From Bacteroidia bacterium (GTDB taxonomy: Bacteria; Bacteroidota; Bacteroidia; Bacteroidales; Prolixibacteraceae), in the NCBI GenBank assembly GCA_025358025.1, contig JANYKW010000174.1, forward strand, positions 19,428 to 83,427: a stretch of DNA of 64,000 bases. Direction: 5' to 3'. How positions within the stretch are numbered: position 1 is the first letter of the stretch; every line of letters begins with the position of its first letter. The notes under the pieces are model-generated. The model was not told the DNA's origin, did not search any database, and saw only the letters and a list, made by a program, of their open reading frames with translations. Both the position numbers and the translations under genes were made by a program. This document shows, in pieces, positions 9,421 through 17,169 of this stretch.

Positions 9421-9576
9421 CTACTTTTTGGCGAAATAATCTTTGACCATTTCGTTGGGAACAATCTCCTCAACAAACGTATAGGCACCGGATTTTTCCG
9501 ATTTAACCATTCTGATAACCTTGGAATATGCTTTCCCGGCACCTTTCTGAAGTGATGCAACTACTTTCTTTGCCAT
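9421..9576 (-). CDS. DUF4295-family small basic protein
   Basis: A 51-residue ORF starting MAKKVVASLQKGAGKAYSKV and ending in VKDYFAKK, lying between rpmG and ftsY. Length, basic character and position match the DUF4295 family, which in Bacteroidota almost always sits directly after the L33 gene. It may be ribosome-associated, but that is inference from context only. There are seven bases between the rpmG stop and this start. Confidence 0.88.
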   Translation of the reverse strand: MAKKVVASLQKGAGKAYSKVIRMVKSEKSGAYTFVEEIVPNEMVKDYFAKK

Positions 9577-9583
9577 AGCTCAA

Positions 9584-9766
9584 TTATTTTATTTCGCGGT
9601 GTACGGTTATACGCTTCAAAATTGGATTGTATTTTTTCAGTTCGAGGCGTTCCGGAGTATTTTTCCGATTCTTTTTTGTTACATATCTTGAGGTACCTGG
9701 AAGACCGCTCGCTTTGTGCTCGGTACATTCCAGGATAATCTGCTGTCTGCCAGTTTTCTTAGCCAT
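9584..9766 (-). CDS. rpmG: 50S ribosomal protein bL33
   Basis: Sixty residues with the L33 pattern: [12 protein letters not shown] near the N-terminus, then [16 protein letters not shown] and a closing TVHREIK. Only one cysteine is present (ECTE), so this is the zinc-free form. It lies 13 bases downstream of rpmB on the same strand. Confidence 0.97.
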   Translation of the reverse strand: MAKKTGRQQIILECTEHKASGLPGTSRYVTKKNRKNTPERLELKKYNPILKRITVHREIK

Positions 9767-9779
9767 TGTTCAGTACGTA

Positions 9780-10022
9780 TTAATAATTTTCAATAAAGCC
9801 CTTTGTTTTCGCCTCTTTCAAGGTAACGTTCAGGCCATTTTTATTTATTGTTCTCAACCCGGCGGCTGATACATTCAGTTTGATCCAACGGTCTTCTTCC
9901 GGCAGATAAAACCTTTTGGTGAAAATGTTCACCATGAATTTTCTTTTGGTTCTCCGTTTTGAATGGGAAACGTTGTTCCCAACCATAACTTTTTTACCTG
10001 TAATCTGACAAACTCTAGACAT
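9780..10022 (-). CDS. rpmB: 50S ribosomal protein bL28
   Basis: Eighty residues beginning [11 protein letters not shown] and containing [14 protein letters not shown], the L28 signature. First gene of the rpmB-rpmG-DUF4295-ftsY-rimO series; a Bacteroidota-type promoter lies about 45 bases upstream of the start. Confidence 0.97.
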   Translation of the reverse strand: MSRVCQITGKKVMVGNNVSHSKRRTKRKFMVNIFTKRFYLPEEDRWIKLNVSAAGLRTINKNGLNVTLKEAKTKGFIENY

Positions 10023-10068
10023 TATGCGTATTTTTTAAACTTCTGTCCTACTTTTTTTAAACAGTGTG

Positions 10069-10100
10069 CAAAGTAACGACTTTTTGTTTTAATAATCAAA
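10069..10100 (-). promoter_or_regulatory. Predicted promoter of the rpmB operon
   Basis: On the - strand, TTTG (10100-10097) is separated by 20 bases from TTACTTTG (10076-10069). This matches the Bacteroidota primary sigma factor pattern (TTTG, 19-21 bases, TAnnTTTG) with one mismatch in the -7 box. Transcription should start near 10060, giving a leader of about 40 bases before rpmB. Confidence 0.55.
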
Positions 10101-10157
10101 CAATGACCAACATTTTATTCCAAGTTTTTTTGGTTCCGGAATAAATCTCTTTTTAGT

Positions 10158-10165
10158 TACATTTG
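10158..10165 (+). promoter_or_regulatory. Predicted -7 element upstream of the CPBP protease gene
   Basis: TACATTTG is a perfect match to the Bacteroidota -7 box TAnnTTTG. No well-spaced -33 TTTG was found (the nearest is 25 bases upstream). If the element is used, transcription begins near 10172, which would exclude the TTG at 10163 as a start codon and leave the GTG at 10187. Confidence 0.35.
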
Positions 10166-10186
10166 AATGGATTTCATTCAGTAAAT

Positions 10187-11005
10187 GTGGAACAAAAAAC
10201 AGTAAAATATTATCCGACTTTTTGGCAGGCAGTGAACCTGATTGTCCTCTATATATTTTTGCAGTCACTCATTGATTTTCCACTTGCACTCTACGATTAT
10301 CAGTATGGAACAGACTGGTTGAGAGAGCCTTGGCTAAAACTTCCTGTCTTTTTCGGAACTACCTTTGTAATTCTTTTTCTGGGAACCAGGCTCTCCGGCT
10401 TGCCCTTCAGGGAGATCTTTCCCCTGAAATCTTTTCGTTGGCCTGTAATGCCCCTGGTGTTCCTGTTACTGGTTTCGCTTCAGTTTTTCATGAATGAGAT
10501 AACAGTTCATGTAGAAAAGGCACTTCCTCCTCCAGGTTGGTTTCTGGAATTGTTTGAAAGGTTGTTTGAATCCGATTTTGGGATATGGGGAGGTATTCTG
10601 AGAGTTGTAGTGCTGGCACCCATCGTTGAAGAGCTAATATTCAGAGGGGTTATCTTCTCCGGATTTCAAAGGATTTATCCTGTTTTCTGGGCTATCTTAT
10701 TTTCTGCCTTGTTGTTCGCGCTCTTTCATCTCAATCCATGGCAACTCATGCCTACTTTTCTGCTGGGGCTTATGGTTGGTTATATCCGGTGGCGTACCGG
10801 CTCGCTGCTGGCAGCCATATTCACCCATGCACTGCACAACGGAATGATCTTTTTATCTGTGGTGAACCAGGATATTTTCAATAAATTGAGCTGGATGCAG
10901 GTTGGAAAAATAAATAATTTTGTGTTGCATCTGATTATGCTGGGATCTTGTTTTGTTGCTCTGTACTATGTCACGAAAGGGAAAGCCACAAAAGGGAATA
11001 TGTAA
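10187..11005 (+). CDS. CPBP-family intramembrane metalloprotease (CAAX-protease-like)
   Basis: Polytopic membrane protein of about 272 residues with the Abi/CPBP glutamic-type protease signature: EELIFRG (EExxxR), FALFHLNPW (FxxxH) and HALHNG (HxxxN/B), all inside predicted membrane helices in the C-terminal half. Members cleave membrane or lipidated substrates; the substrate here is unknown. There is no ATG start: the options are GTG 10187 or TTG 10163. GTG is preferred because the TTG lies inside a perfect -7 promoter box. It is transcribed away from the ribosomal block. Confidence 0.85.
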   Translation: MEQKTVKYYPTFWQAVNLIVLYIFLQSLIDFPLALYDYQYGTDWLREPWLKLPVFFGTTFVILFLGTRLSGLPFREIFPLKSFRWPVMPLVFLLLVSLQFFMNEITVHVEKALPPPGWFLELFERLFESDFGIWGGILRVVVLAPIVEELIFRGVIFSGFQRIYPVFWAILFSALLFALFHLNPWQLMPTFLLGLMVGYIRWRTGSLLAAIFTHALHNGMIFLSVVNQDIFNKLSWMQVGKINNFVLHLIMLGSCFVALYYVTKGKATKGNM

Positions 11006-11084
11006 GGCATTAATTATCATTTGCCAATAACAGGTCCTCCTGCCTGAACCTGTGATCACACTGCAAAAGGATAAATTCATCCGG

Positions 11085-11453
11085 TTATTTGGAGAGATTG
11101 CCGTCTTCCACCTTTATTTTCCACTCCTCAAATGTTACCGTATATTGTTTCTGATCCGGAGCACCGGATGCAAGTCACAGATCCACTGCTTTTTCGATTC
11201 CCGGAATATCATTGGTTTGACGTTTGATGATCCATTTCTTTCCTTCCAGTCCACCTTGTTCCAAACCATCAAACCTATTTTCGAAAATTCGTGTATTGAC
11301 AAATCCAAGTCCAATATGCATACGGACACCCCCGCAAGCCCTCAGTTCTGACCGGGCAAACTCACAATCGCCGGCAAATTCATAAGTCATCGCGATACAG
11401 CCCGGGGTTGGATCATAATAATGTGGTAGTTTCTGAAATTTTCCTTTGCCCCC
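11085..11453 (-). pseudogene. Decayed reading frame of unrecognised family
   Basis: On the - strand one frame reads as protein-like sequence for about 122 codons, interrupted by a TGA at 11175-11177 and preceded by another in-frame TGA. It contains PHYYDPTPGCIAMTYEFAG, then MHIGLGFVNTRIFENRFDG, and after the TGA continues LASGAPDQKQYTVTFEEW to a TAA at 11085. The composition on both sides of the stop is that of a real protein, so a single inactivated gene is likelier than chance. I do not recognise the family. The rest of the 780-base gap (11006-11783) holds only GC-rich CCCGGG patches and the promoter of the next gene. Confidence 0.45.
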
Positions 11454-11713
11454 TCAAAGATAAGTCCGCAGAACCCCGGGGGATGTCTGCCTGGACTGAA
11501 AAAATGCAGCTATCCCCGGGGTACTTAACCGGCAATTGTCTTCACTGTCCGGCTAATAATTTATCGTATTGGTGAAATTTTGATTTGTTAACGATTTTCC
11601 TGGTACATCCTGCAGCTTGAAGTATAATTATCATTGAATAGTTGCCTAAAAAAATGTATTATTGTGTTAATTAAATTTTAGCACAATTTAACTGGCTGTT
11701 ATATAACACCATA

Positions 11714-11721
11714 TACATTTG
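11714..11721 (+). promoter_or_regulatory. Predicted -7 element for the LamG/phosphoesterase gene
   Basis: TACATTTG matches TAnnTTTG exactly, 63 bases before the ATG at 11784. The expected -33 position carries only a weak CTGG, so support is limited. Confidence 0.35.
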
Positions 11722-11783
11722 TTTTTAAGTCACCGCCAATAGCAACTGCAACCAACGAATCCAAGCATCCTAAACTGCATAAA

Positions 11784-14700
11784 ATGCCTTTCCTGTTCAG
11801 AATTATTTTAACCGTTTTTTTGGTCTTAATTTTTTTGACATCTCAGCCTGCCAAAGCACAATCTGGTCTCAGTTTGAGCGGTAATTATAGTTACGTCACA
11901 TTTGGTGCTGCTACTCAAGAACTTGGAGCATCGTCTTTTACACTTGAAGCATGGATTAATAAAACAGGACCGGGCGCTGCAACCGGAACCGGAACAGGGG
12001 GAATTACTGCAATACCTGTGATTACCAAGGGAAGGGGAGAAAGTGATACTCCTGCTCATTCCAACATGAACTATTTTTTCGGCATTAACCAGAAAGGCAA
12101 TCTGACTGCCGATTTCGAGGATAATATCAATGGAGGAAATCACCCCATAACCGGAACATCGGTGCTTTCCGAGAATGTCTGGTATCATATTGCGGCTACA
12201 TATGATGGAACTACATGGAGATTATATTTAAACGGATCACTTGAAACAGAATTGCTGGCAGGTTCCTTTTCACCGGAAAATTTAAGTATCCAACATGCAT
12301 GCCTTGGAACAGCCATGAATTCAAATGGAACTGCCGATGGATTCTTCGCCGGGATATTAGATGAAATACGAATTTGGAATTACGCCAGAACGCAAAATGA
12401 GATCTTTTCAAATATTAATTTACAGCTTTCCGGAACGCTGCCAGGCTTGCTCGCCAGGTATGGATTGAATGAGGGTGCAGGAACAGTAGTAAGAAGTACA
12501 GCGGGCAAAAAGGTCGACGGAACAATAATAGGTAACAGCTTTTCCTGGATTGCGGGAGTACCTGTATTTAAATATTACCCTCCCGGCACACCAGCAATAG
12601 TTATGCCTGCCAATGATGTAACCATTGATTCGACATCGGCCTCACTGGGTGTTAGTGTCACTGATCCTGATAGGGGCAATCTGACAGTAAATTTCTACGG
12701 AAGACCAAAAATTGCCGCGGCCAATCCATTTTCACTTATCGTACTGCCTGATGCTCAGTATTACACATCCGGAGGCGGGGAACGGCCTGCCATTTTTACT
12801 GCCCAGACACAATGGTGCGTCGACAATAAGACCATACGGAATATCAAGTATGTAAGTCAGGTTGGTGACATCACCGATGATAACTCCATAAGCTCGTGGA
12901 ATAATGCCAATGCATCGATGAGTCTCCTGGATGCCACCTATCCCGGCATTCCTTATGGAATTGTCCTTGGAAACCATGATATGGTAACTATGCCATCGCT
13001 TTTGGATACTTATTTCCCTGCATCCCGGTTCGAAGGACGTTCCTACTACGGAGGTCATTACGGTACCAATAATGAAAATCATTTCGGATTCTTCGATTCA
13101 GGGGGTCTGGAGTTCATCGTAATAAATCTTAGCAACGGAAGCCAGGTACCCGGAGCAAATGTGATTAGCTGGGCAGATAGCCTGTTGAAGAGGTATGCTT
13201 ACAAGCGTGGCATCGTGGTAAACCATTCTGTTGTGTTCGAAGGCAATCCGGCCACATTCACCTATCCTGGTAGAACCATCTACAATGCACTAAAAAACAA
13301 CGCGAACCTATTTATGATGCTTGGCGGGGATAATGAGGGAGAAGGCATTCGGGAGGATACCTATAACGGAAACACGGTATTCAGCCTGTTGGCTGACTAC
13401 CAGGCCGAAGCCAACGGGGGAAACGGTTGGCTCCGGATCATCGAATTTGACCCGGCCAACAATTCAATTCATATTTCGAGATACTCCCCCACGCTTGGTC
13501 AGTGGAAGACTGGTTCCGATAGTCAGTTCGACCTTCCGTATAACATGCAGTCAAATACATTTCAGTTGATCGGGACAAACATCATGGTGCCTTCCGGGTC
13601 AAAAACGAAAATGATATGGTCCGGACTTTCCGAAAAAAGCAGTTATGAATGGTTTGCAAAAGTCAGCAATGATTTCAGTGCTGTTACCAGTCCAACCTGG
13701 TCTTTTAATACCGGAACTGTATCCAGAGCATTGGAACTGGGAGCATGTACAAAAACAGATATACTGTGTAACGGAGGCAACACAGGGTCAGTCGCTGCAG
13801 GACCGGTATACGGTTCAATAGGCACTGTGCACTATGCATGGAAAAATTCTGCCAATGAAATTGCAGGCACTACTCCCTCATTGTCTGATCTGCCTGCCGG
13901 TACTTACGCGTTATCAGTTACTGACGATAGAAAATCACCTGTTACATGCACAATTACCATCAATGAGTTACCCGGCAATGCGGGAATCCTATCGGGCAAA
14001 GCGTTGCTGTGCGCCGGAGAACAAAACATAGCCTATTCTATCTCTTCCATTGAACAGGCTACCAACTATGTATGGTCCCTTCCGGCAGGTGCCTCCATAG
14101 CTTCGGGTGAAGGAAGCCCCGGCATCACTGTCAACTATTCAAAGGAGGCCACTTCAGGTATAGTTTCAGTATACGGAACCACCATTTGTGGCAATAGCAA
14201 CATTTCCAATCTCCCGGTCGTAGTTAAACCATTGGTTGCATCAGCTGGAAACATTTCAGGACCTGCTTCTGTATGCCAGAACTCAAAAGGTCTCAACTTC
14301 TCGGTAGCTCCAATGGCCAATGCAACAAGTTATACCTGGAGTGTCCCGGCAGGCGCAAAAATTGTTGCGGGTGCAAATACCAGTAGCATCGTTGTCGATC
14401 TTGACATGAATACCGTTTCCGGTCCGGTAACCGTATGTGGCAGCAACAGCTGCGGCAATAGCAACATCACCAGTTTGACCGTTGAAATCAAACCTTTAAC
14501 TGGTGCCGCCGGACCAATCTCAGGACCGGCTGCTATTTGTCAGGGCTCAAAAGGTATAAACTTCCGTGTAGCCCCCATTGCCAATGCAATTAGCTACACC
14601 TGGAGTTTGCCTGCAGGTGCCATTATTACTTCCGGTGCCAATACAAACAGTATTGAAGCAGATCTTTCGATGGGTACTGTATCTGGTCAGGTATTAGTCT

Positions 14701-15251
14701 ATGGATCTAATGGTTGCGGGCTGGGAACTGTGTCTCCGGCATTTAACCTGATTGTCCATCCGATTCCATCCATACCACTGATTGGTGCAGATGGTACTAC
14801 ATTGGTCAGTTCCGCTTCCAATGGTAACCAGTGGTACTTCTCAGAAACAAAAGCAGGGTTTGGAACGGAAATAGCAGGGGGAACAGGTAAAAATATCACC
14901 CCGTTACAAAATGGTTGGTACCGGACCCAGGTCACACTCCTGGGATGTATATCAGACGCTTCTAGTCCGCTCTACCGCCTGAAACCTGGAGAAGAGAACA
15001 ATTACTCCATTTATCCAGTGCCCAGCAACGGAGTATTTAACGTAAATATCATCACTGCCGATCAGGAGAAAATAAACATACAGATCTTCAGTCAGACAGG
15101 TCAAAAAATCTATGAACAACCTGGAATAGATATCAATGGTGTATTCAGCCAGGAGGTCAACCTGAGGAATATTTCCACAGGAATTTATACGGTGATAATA
15201 AGAGATAAAGGGGGGAAAGCTGTGGCCAGGAAGATTTACATCAACAGGTAG
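11784..15251 (+). CDS. Secreted LamG - metallophosphoesterase - PKD-like repeat protein with T9SS sorting tail
   Basis: 1155 residues. A signal peptide (1-26, ending AKA-Q) is followed by a LamG/concanavalin-like domain (about 30-215), an Ig-like stretch (about 275-310) and a calcineurin-like phosphoesterase (about 318-570) with LPDAQYY, QVGDITDD, LGNHDM and LGGDNEGEG. The first metal motif is D-x-Q instead of D-x-H, a variant found in secreted relatives. Three PKD-like repeats follow, spaced about 89 residues (near 730, 819, 908), each with GPASVC-like and SYTWSLPAGA-like blocks. The final ~80 residues (YPVPSNG onward) form a type A T9SS sorting domain, so it should end up on the cell surface. 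The physiological substrate is unknown. Confidence 0.85.
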   Translation: MPFLFRIILTVFLVLIFLTSQPAKAQSGLSLSGNYSYVTFGAATQELGASSFTLEAWINKTGPGAATGTGTGGITAIPVITKGRGESDTPAHSNMNYFFGINQKGNLTADFEDNINGGNHPITGTSVLSENVWYHIAATYDGTTWRLYLNGSLETELLAGSFSPENLSIQHACLGTAMNSNGTADGFFAGILDEIRIWNYARTQNEIFSNINLQLSGTLPGLLARYGLNEGAGTVVRSTAGKKVDGTIIGNSFSWIAGVPVFKYYPPGTPAIVMPANDVTIDSTSASLGVSVTDPDRGNLTVNFYGRPKIAAANPFSLIVLPDAQYYTSGGGERPAIFTAQTQWCVDNKTIRNIKYVSQVGDITDDNSISSWNNANASMSLLDATYPGIPYGIVLGNHDMVTMPSLLDTYFPASRFEGRSYYGGHYGTNNENHFGFFDSGGLEFIVINLSNGSQVPGANVISWADSLLKRYAYKRGIVVNHSVVFEGNPATFTYPGRTIYNALKNNANLFMMLGGDNEGEGIREDTYNGNTVFSLLADYQAEANGGNGWLRIIEFDPANNSIHISRYSPTLGQWKTGSDSQFDLPYNMQSNTFQLIGTNIMVPSGSKTKMIWSGLSEKSSYEWFAKVSNDFSAVTSPTWSFNTGTVSRALELGACTKTDILCNGGNTGSVAAGPVYGSIGTVHYAWKNSANEIAGTTPSLSDLPAGTYALSVTDDRKSPVTCTITINELPGNAGILSGKALLCAGEQNIAYSISSIEQATNYVWSLPAGASIASGEGSPGITVNYSKEATSGIVSVYGTTICGNSNISNLPVVVKPLVASAGNISGPASVCQNSKGLNFSVAPMANATSYTWSVPAGAKIVAGANTSSIVVDLDMNTVSGPVTVCGSNSCGNSNITSLTVEIKPLTGAAGPISGPAAICQGSKGINFRVAPIANAISYTWSLPAGAIITSGANTNSIEADLSMGTVSGQVLVYGSNGCGLGTVSPAFNLIVHPIPSIPLIGADGTTLVSSASNGNQWYFSETKAGFGTEIAGGTGKNITPLQNGWYRTQVTLLGCISDASSPLYRLKPGEENNYSIYPVPSNGVFNVNIITADQEKINIQIFSQTGQKIYEQPGIDINGVFSQEVNLRNISTGIYTVIIRDKGGKAVARKIYINR

Positions 15252-15287
15252 AAAAATTATTAAATCACTTTAAAATCAAATCGTATC

Positions 15288-15710
15288 CTATTTGTTATTT
15301 TTGAGATTAAGAAGAAACTCCTCACATCCAATCACTTCAATATCACTGAAATAAAAATCCTTCTGGTTTTCTGTAACAATACAATCACACCTGTGTTGAA
15401 GAGCAGAATAATACTCCATGCCATCCTCAAAGTCGTCTATTTGTCTGTTCTTTATGGCTTTAACTGTTATCTCTTCATCAATGGCAGTGATTCCAATATG
15501 ATTGAGAAGCATTTCAATTTTTTCTTTGGCTACTTTTTTACCGCTTTTTTTACTTGAAAAATAGAACGCAATAGCCAGGCAAAGGGGAGATGTAAAGAGC
15601 GTTATGTGTTGTTTCCCCTGAAGGCTTAACAGACGCGATGACCACGTAAACAAAGGATATTCCCTGTTCAAAGTGGCAACGAGGATATTTGCATCCACAA
15701 AAAGTCTCAT
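15288..15710 (-). CDS. PIN-domain protein, probable VapC-like toxin
   Basis: 140 residues with PIN-fold features: FVDANIL (D6) at the start, the acidic cluster DDFEDGMEYYSA (D92-D96) and TENQKDF (T113-F119) near the end. PIN toxins are Mg2+-dependent RNases. The usual glutamate in the middle of the fold is not obvious (SPLCLAIAFYF occupies that region), and the common TRN is TEN here, so activity needs testing. It overlaps the upstream antitoxin-like gene by four bases (15707-15710), the usual toxin-antitoxin layout. Confidence 0.75.
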   Translation of the reverse strand: MRLFVDANILVATLNREYPLFTWSSRLLSLQGKQHITLFTSPLCLAIAFYFSSKKSGKKVAKEKIEMLLNHIGITAIDEEITVKAIKNRQIDDFEDGMEYYSALQHRCDCIVTENQKDFYFSDIEVIGCEEFLLNLKNNK

Positions 15711-15958
15711 CTGGCCTGATTAAAATATTCGTCTTTAAGACTTTTTCTTGATCGTCTCTTGTACACAGCATCCCCTTCTGCCACCTGATTGACCCATTCA
15801 GCGACAGGAAAATCTTCAATGGATTTGTAGTTACCCGAGGTAATCTGACGGTAAAGAAACTCAGTTAACCGTGAGAGGCTGGTATTATTGGCTGCAGCAA
15901 ACTCCTTGGCTTTTTCAATAACTTCCTGATTGAAGTGAAGGGTTAATTTTGTTTCCAT
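15707..15958 (-). CDS. DUF6364-like antitoxin partner of the PIN toxin
   Basis: 83 residues starting METKLTLHFNQEVIEKAKEF and continuing NNTSLSRLTEFLYRQI. This is the strand-helix-helix pattern of ribbon-helix-helix DNA-binding antitoxins, as in the DUF6364 family. The C-terminal part, rich in basic residues, would bind the toxin. It precedes the PIN gene with a four-base overlap and has its own promoter containing a palindrome, consistent with autoregulation. Confidence 0.72.
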   Translation of the reverse strand: METKLTLHFNQEVIEKAKEFAAANNTSLSRLTEFLYRQITSGNYKSIEDFPVAEWVNQVAEGDAVYKRRSRKSLKDEYFNQAR

Positions 15959-15970
15959 ATTTTTTTACGT

Positions 15971-16003
15971 CAAATATATTTATTCTATACGTATAATACA
16001 AAA
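15971..16003 (-). promoter_or_regulatory. Promoter and probable operator of the toxin-antitoxin pair
   Basis: On the - strand, TTTTG (16003-15999) is followed after exactly 20 bases by TATATTTG (15978-15971), a full match to the Bacteroidota -33/-7 pattern. The spacer holds the perfect palindrome TATACGTATA (15986-15995), well placed for a ribbon-helix-helix repressor. The promoter is seen directly; operator function is inference. Confidence 0.6.
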
Positions 16004-16057
16004 CATTACACCAATTTTTTTTATACTTCTTCTTCTTTACTTTTTTCCAAAAGATTG

Positions 16058-16065
16058 TACATTTG
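16058..16065 (+). promoter_or_regulatory. Predicted -7 element of the tRNA-Pro gene
   Basis: TACATTTG matches TAnnTTTG and ends 12 bases before the first base of the tRNA. A -33 TTTG is not clear at the expected distance. Confidence 0.45.
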
Positions 16066-16077
16066 CGTTCACTATAC

Positions 16078-16154
16078 CGGGGTGTAGCGCAGCTTGGTAG
16101 CGCGCGTCGTTCGGGACGACGAGGCCGCAGGTTCAAATCCTGTCACCCCGACCA
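16078..16154 (+). tRNA. tRNA-Pro (anticodon CGG), CCA encoded
   Basis: A 77-base cloverleaf can be folded by eye. The acceptor stem is CGGGGTG/CACCCCG, the D arm GCGC-AGCTTGGTA-GCGC, the anticodon arm CGTCG-TTCGGGA-CGACG with anticodon CGG, and the T arm GCAGG-TTCAAAT-CCTGT. It is followed by discriminator A and an encoded CCA end. The anticodon reads CCG, proline. Confidence 0.96.
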
Positions 16155-16183
16155 TATTTAAATATTAATCTTCTTACTTCCTG

Positions 16184-17086
16184 CTACTTAACTATAACAT
16201 TCAGATCAGTCAGTGCATTCATATTGTCAGTCTGGATGAAATCCGGATGCATGTTTAGTGCCTTGGTCAGCTCTATTTTGGTGTTGGGAGTCCACAACAT
16301 CACAATTAATCCGTTGCTTTGAGCACGTGTCACTTCAGTTTCGGAAAGAGCTCCTTCGTCAAAAAAGGCGCTGACTCCATCGTAACCGGAATCAATAGCA
16401 TCGGTTACTTGTTTGGGAAATGATACGGCTTTTAACTGGCAAACCTTCATCCCGGGAATTAACTGATGTATTCTTTTACAAAAGGTCGCGTCATAGACCT
16501 CAATCATTATTTTTCCCGGAGTCTTAACTGAAGGGATAATCTTAGCCAGGTTGTCGGCAAATTTTGCAAGGTAAATCGCTTCTCCGCCGATAACAGCCTT
16601 ATTGATGCTATCCAATGGAAAATCAAGCTTTATATGTAATGACAAATAAGAGGGGATAGCTGTCTGGTTCCAGTAACTGATAAGCTCGCTGAGCTTATAG
16701 ATCCTGTCCTGTGCTTGCGTACTGCATATATTTATTCTGGAAATATCGGCATCATTGGATAATATAATTGTTTTACCAGCCATCGTTTTGCAGGAAGTCC
16801 GTCCAAGGTCCAGATCGTGAAACAGCCAAATGGTTCCATCCAGGCTCATCTGAACATCGACTTCCACACCGGTCAGGGTAGCAAGTCCCTTCTTAACGGC
16901 AGGAAGCGTATTTTCAATGATGGATGGATTGACTAAACTGCCTCCACTCCCCTTGTGACCCATAAACTGTATGGTCGTTTCAGTAGGAGGAGTTGAGACA
17001 GTATCTTTCTTACATCTGTTGAACAACGCTACAATTCCTATTAGAACCATGAAAAACCCAAACCTGAGGACTTTGTTCTTTGACAT
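16184..17086 (-). CDS. Glycerophosphodiester phosphodiesterase family protein, exported
   Basis: 300 residues. The GDPD core is visible: H44 in MGHKGSGG (the common HRG is HKG here), ENTLPA (E58), GVEVDVQMSLDG (E75, D77) and LFHD (H90), then a TIM-barrel-like remainder ending in TDNMNAL. Family members hydrolyse glycerophosphodiesters to glycerol-3-phosphate and an alcohol. An N-terminal hydrophobic segment (residues 9-23) ends with NRCKK; the cysteine could be lipidated, though the lipobox is poor. It lies next to another exported protein gene on the same strand. Confidence 0.82.
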   Translation of the reverse strand: MSKNKVLRFGFFMVLIGIVALFNRCKKDTVSTPPTETTIQFMGHKGSGGSLVNPSIIENTLPAVKKGLATLTGVEVDVQMSLDGTIWLFHDLDLGRTSCKTMAGKTIILSNDADISRINICSTQAQDRIYKLSELISYWNQTAIPSYLSLHIKLDFPLDSINKAVIGGEAIYLAKFADNLAKIIPSVKTPGKIMIEVYDATFCKRIHQLIPGMKVCQLKAVSFPKQVTDAIDSGYDGVSAFFDEGALSETEVTRAQSNGLIVMLWTPNTKIELTKALNMHPDFIQTDNMNALTDLNVIVK

Positions 17087-17169
17087 AATTAATTGATAAT
17101 AAAATAATTTGCAACATCCTGGTCTTGCCGGATTAATTCATTCTGTTGCGAATCAGACAGTGGGGAATA

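Noticed and set aside
11052..11351. 99-codon ORF on the + strand opposite the decayed gene
   Set aside because: The - strand frame has the protein-like composition; the + frame appears to be its shadow.
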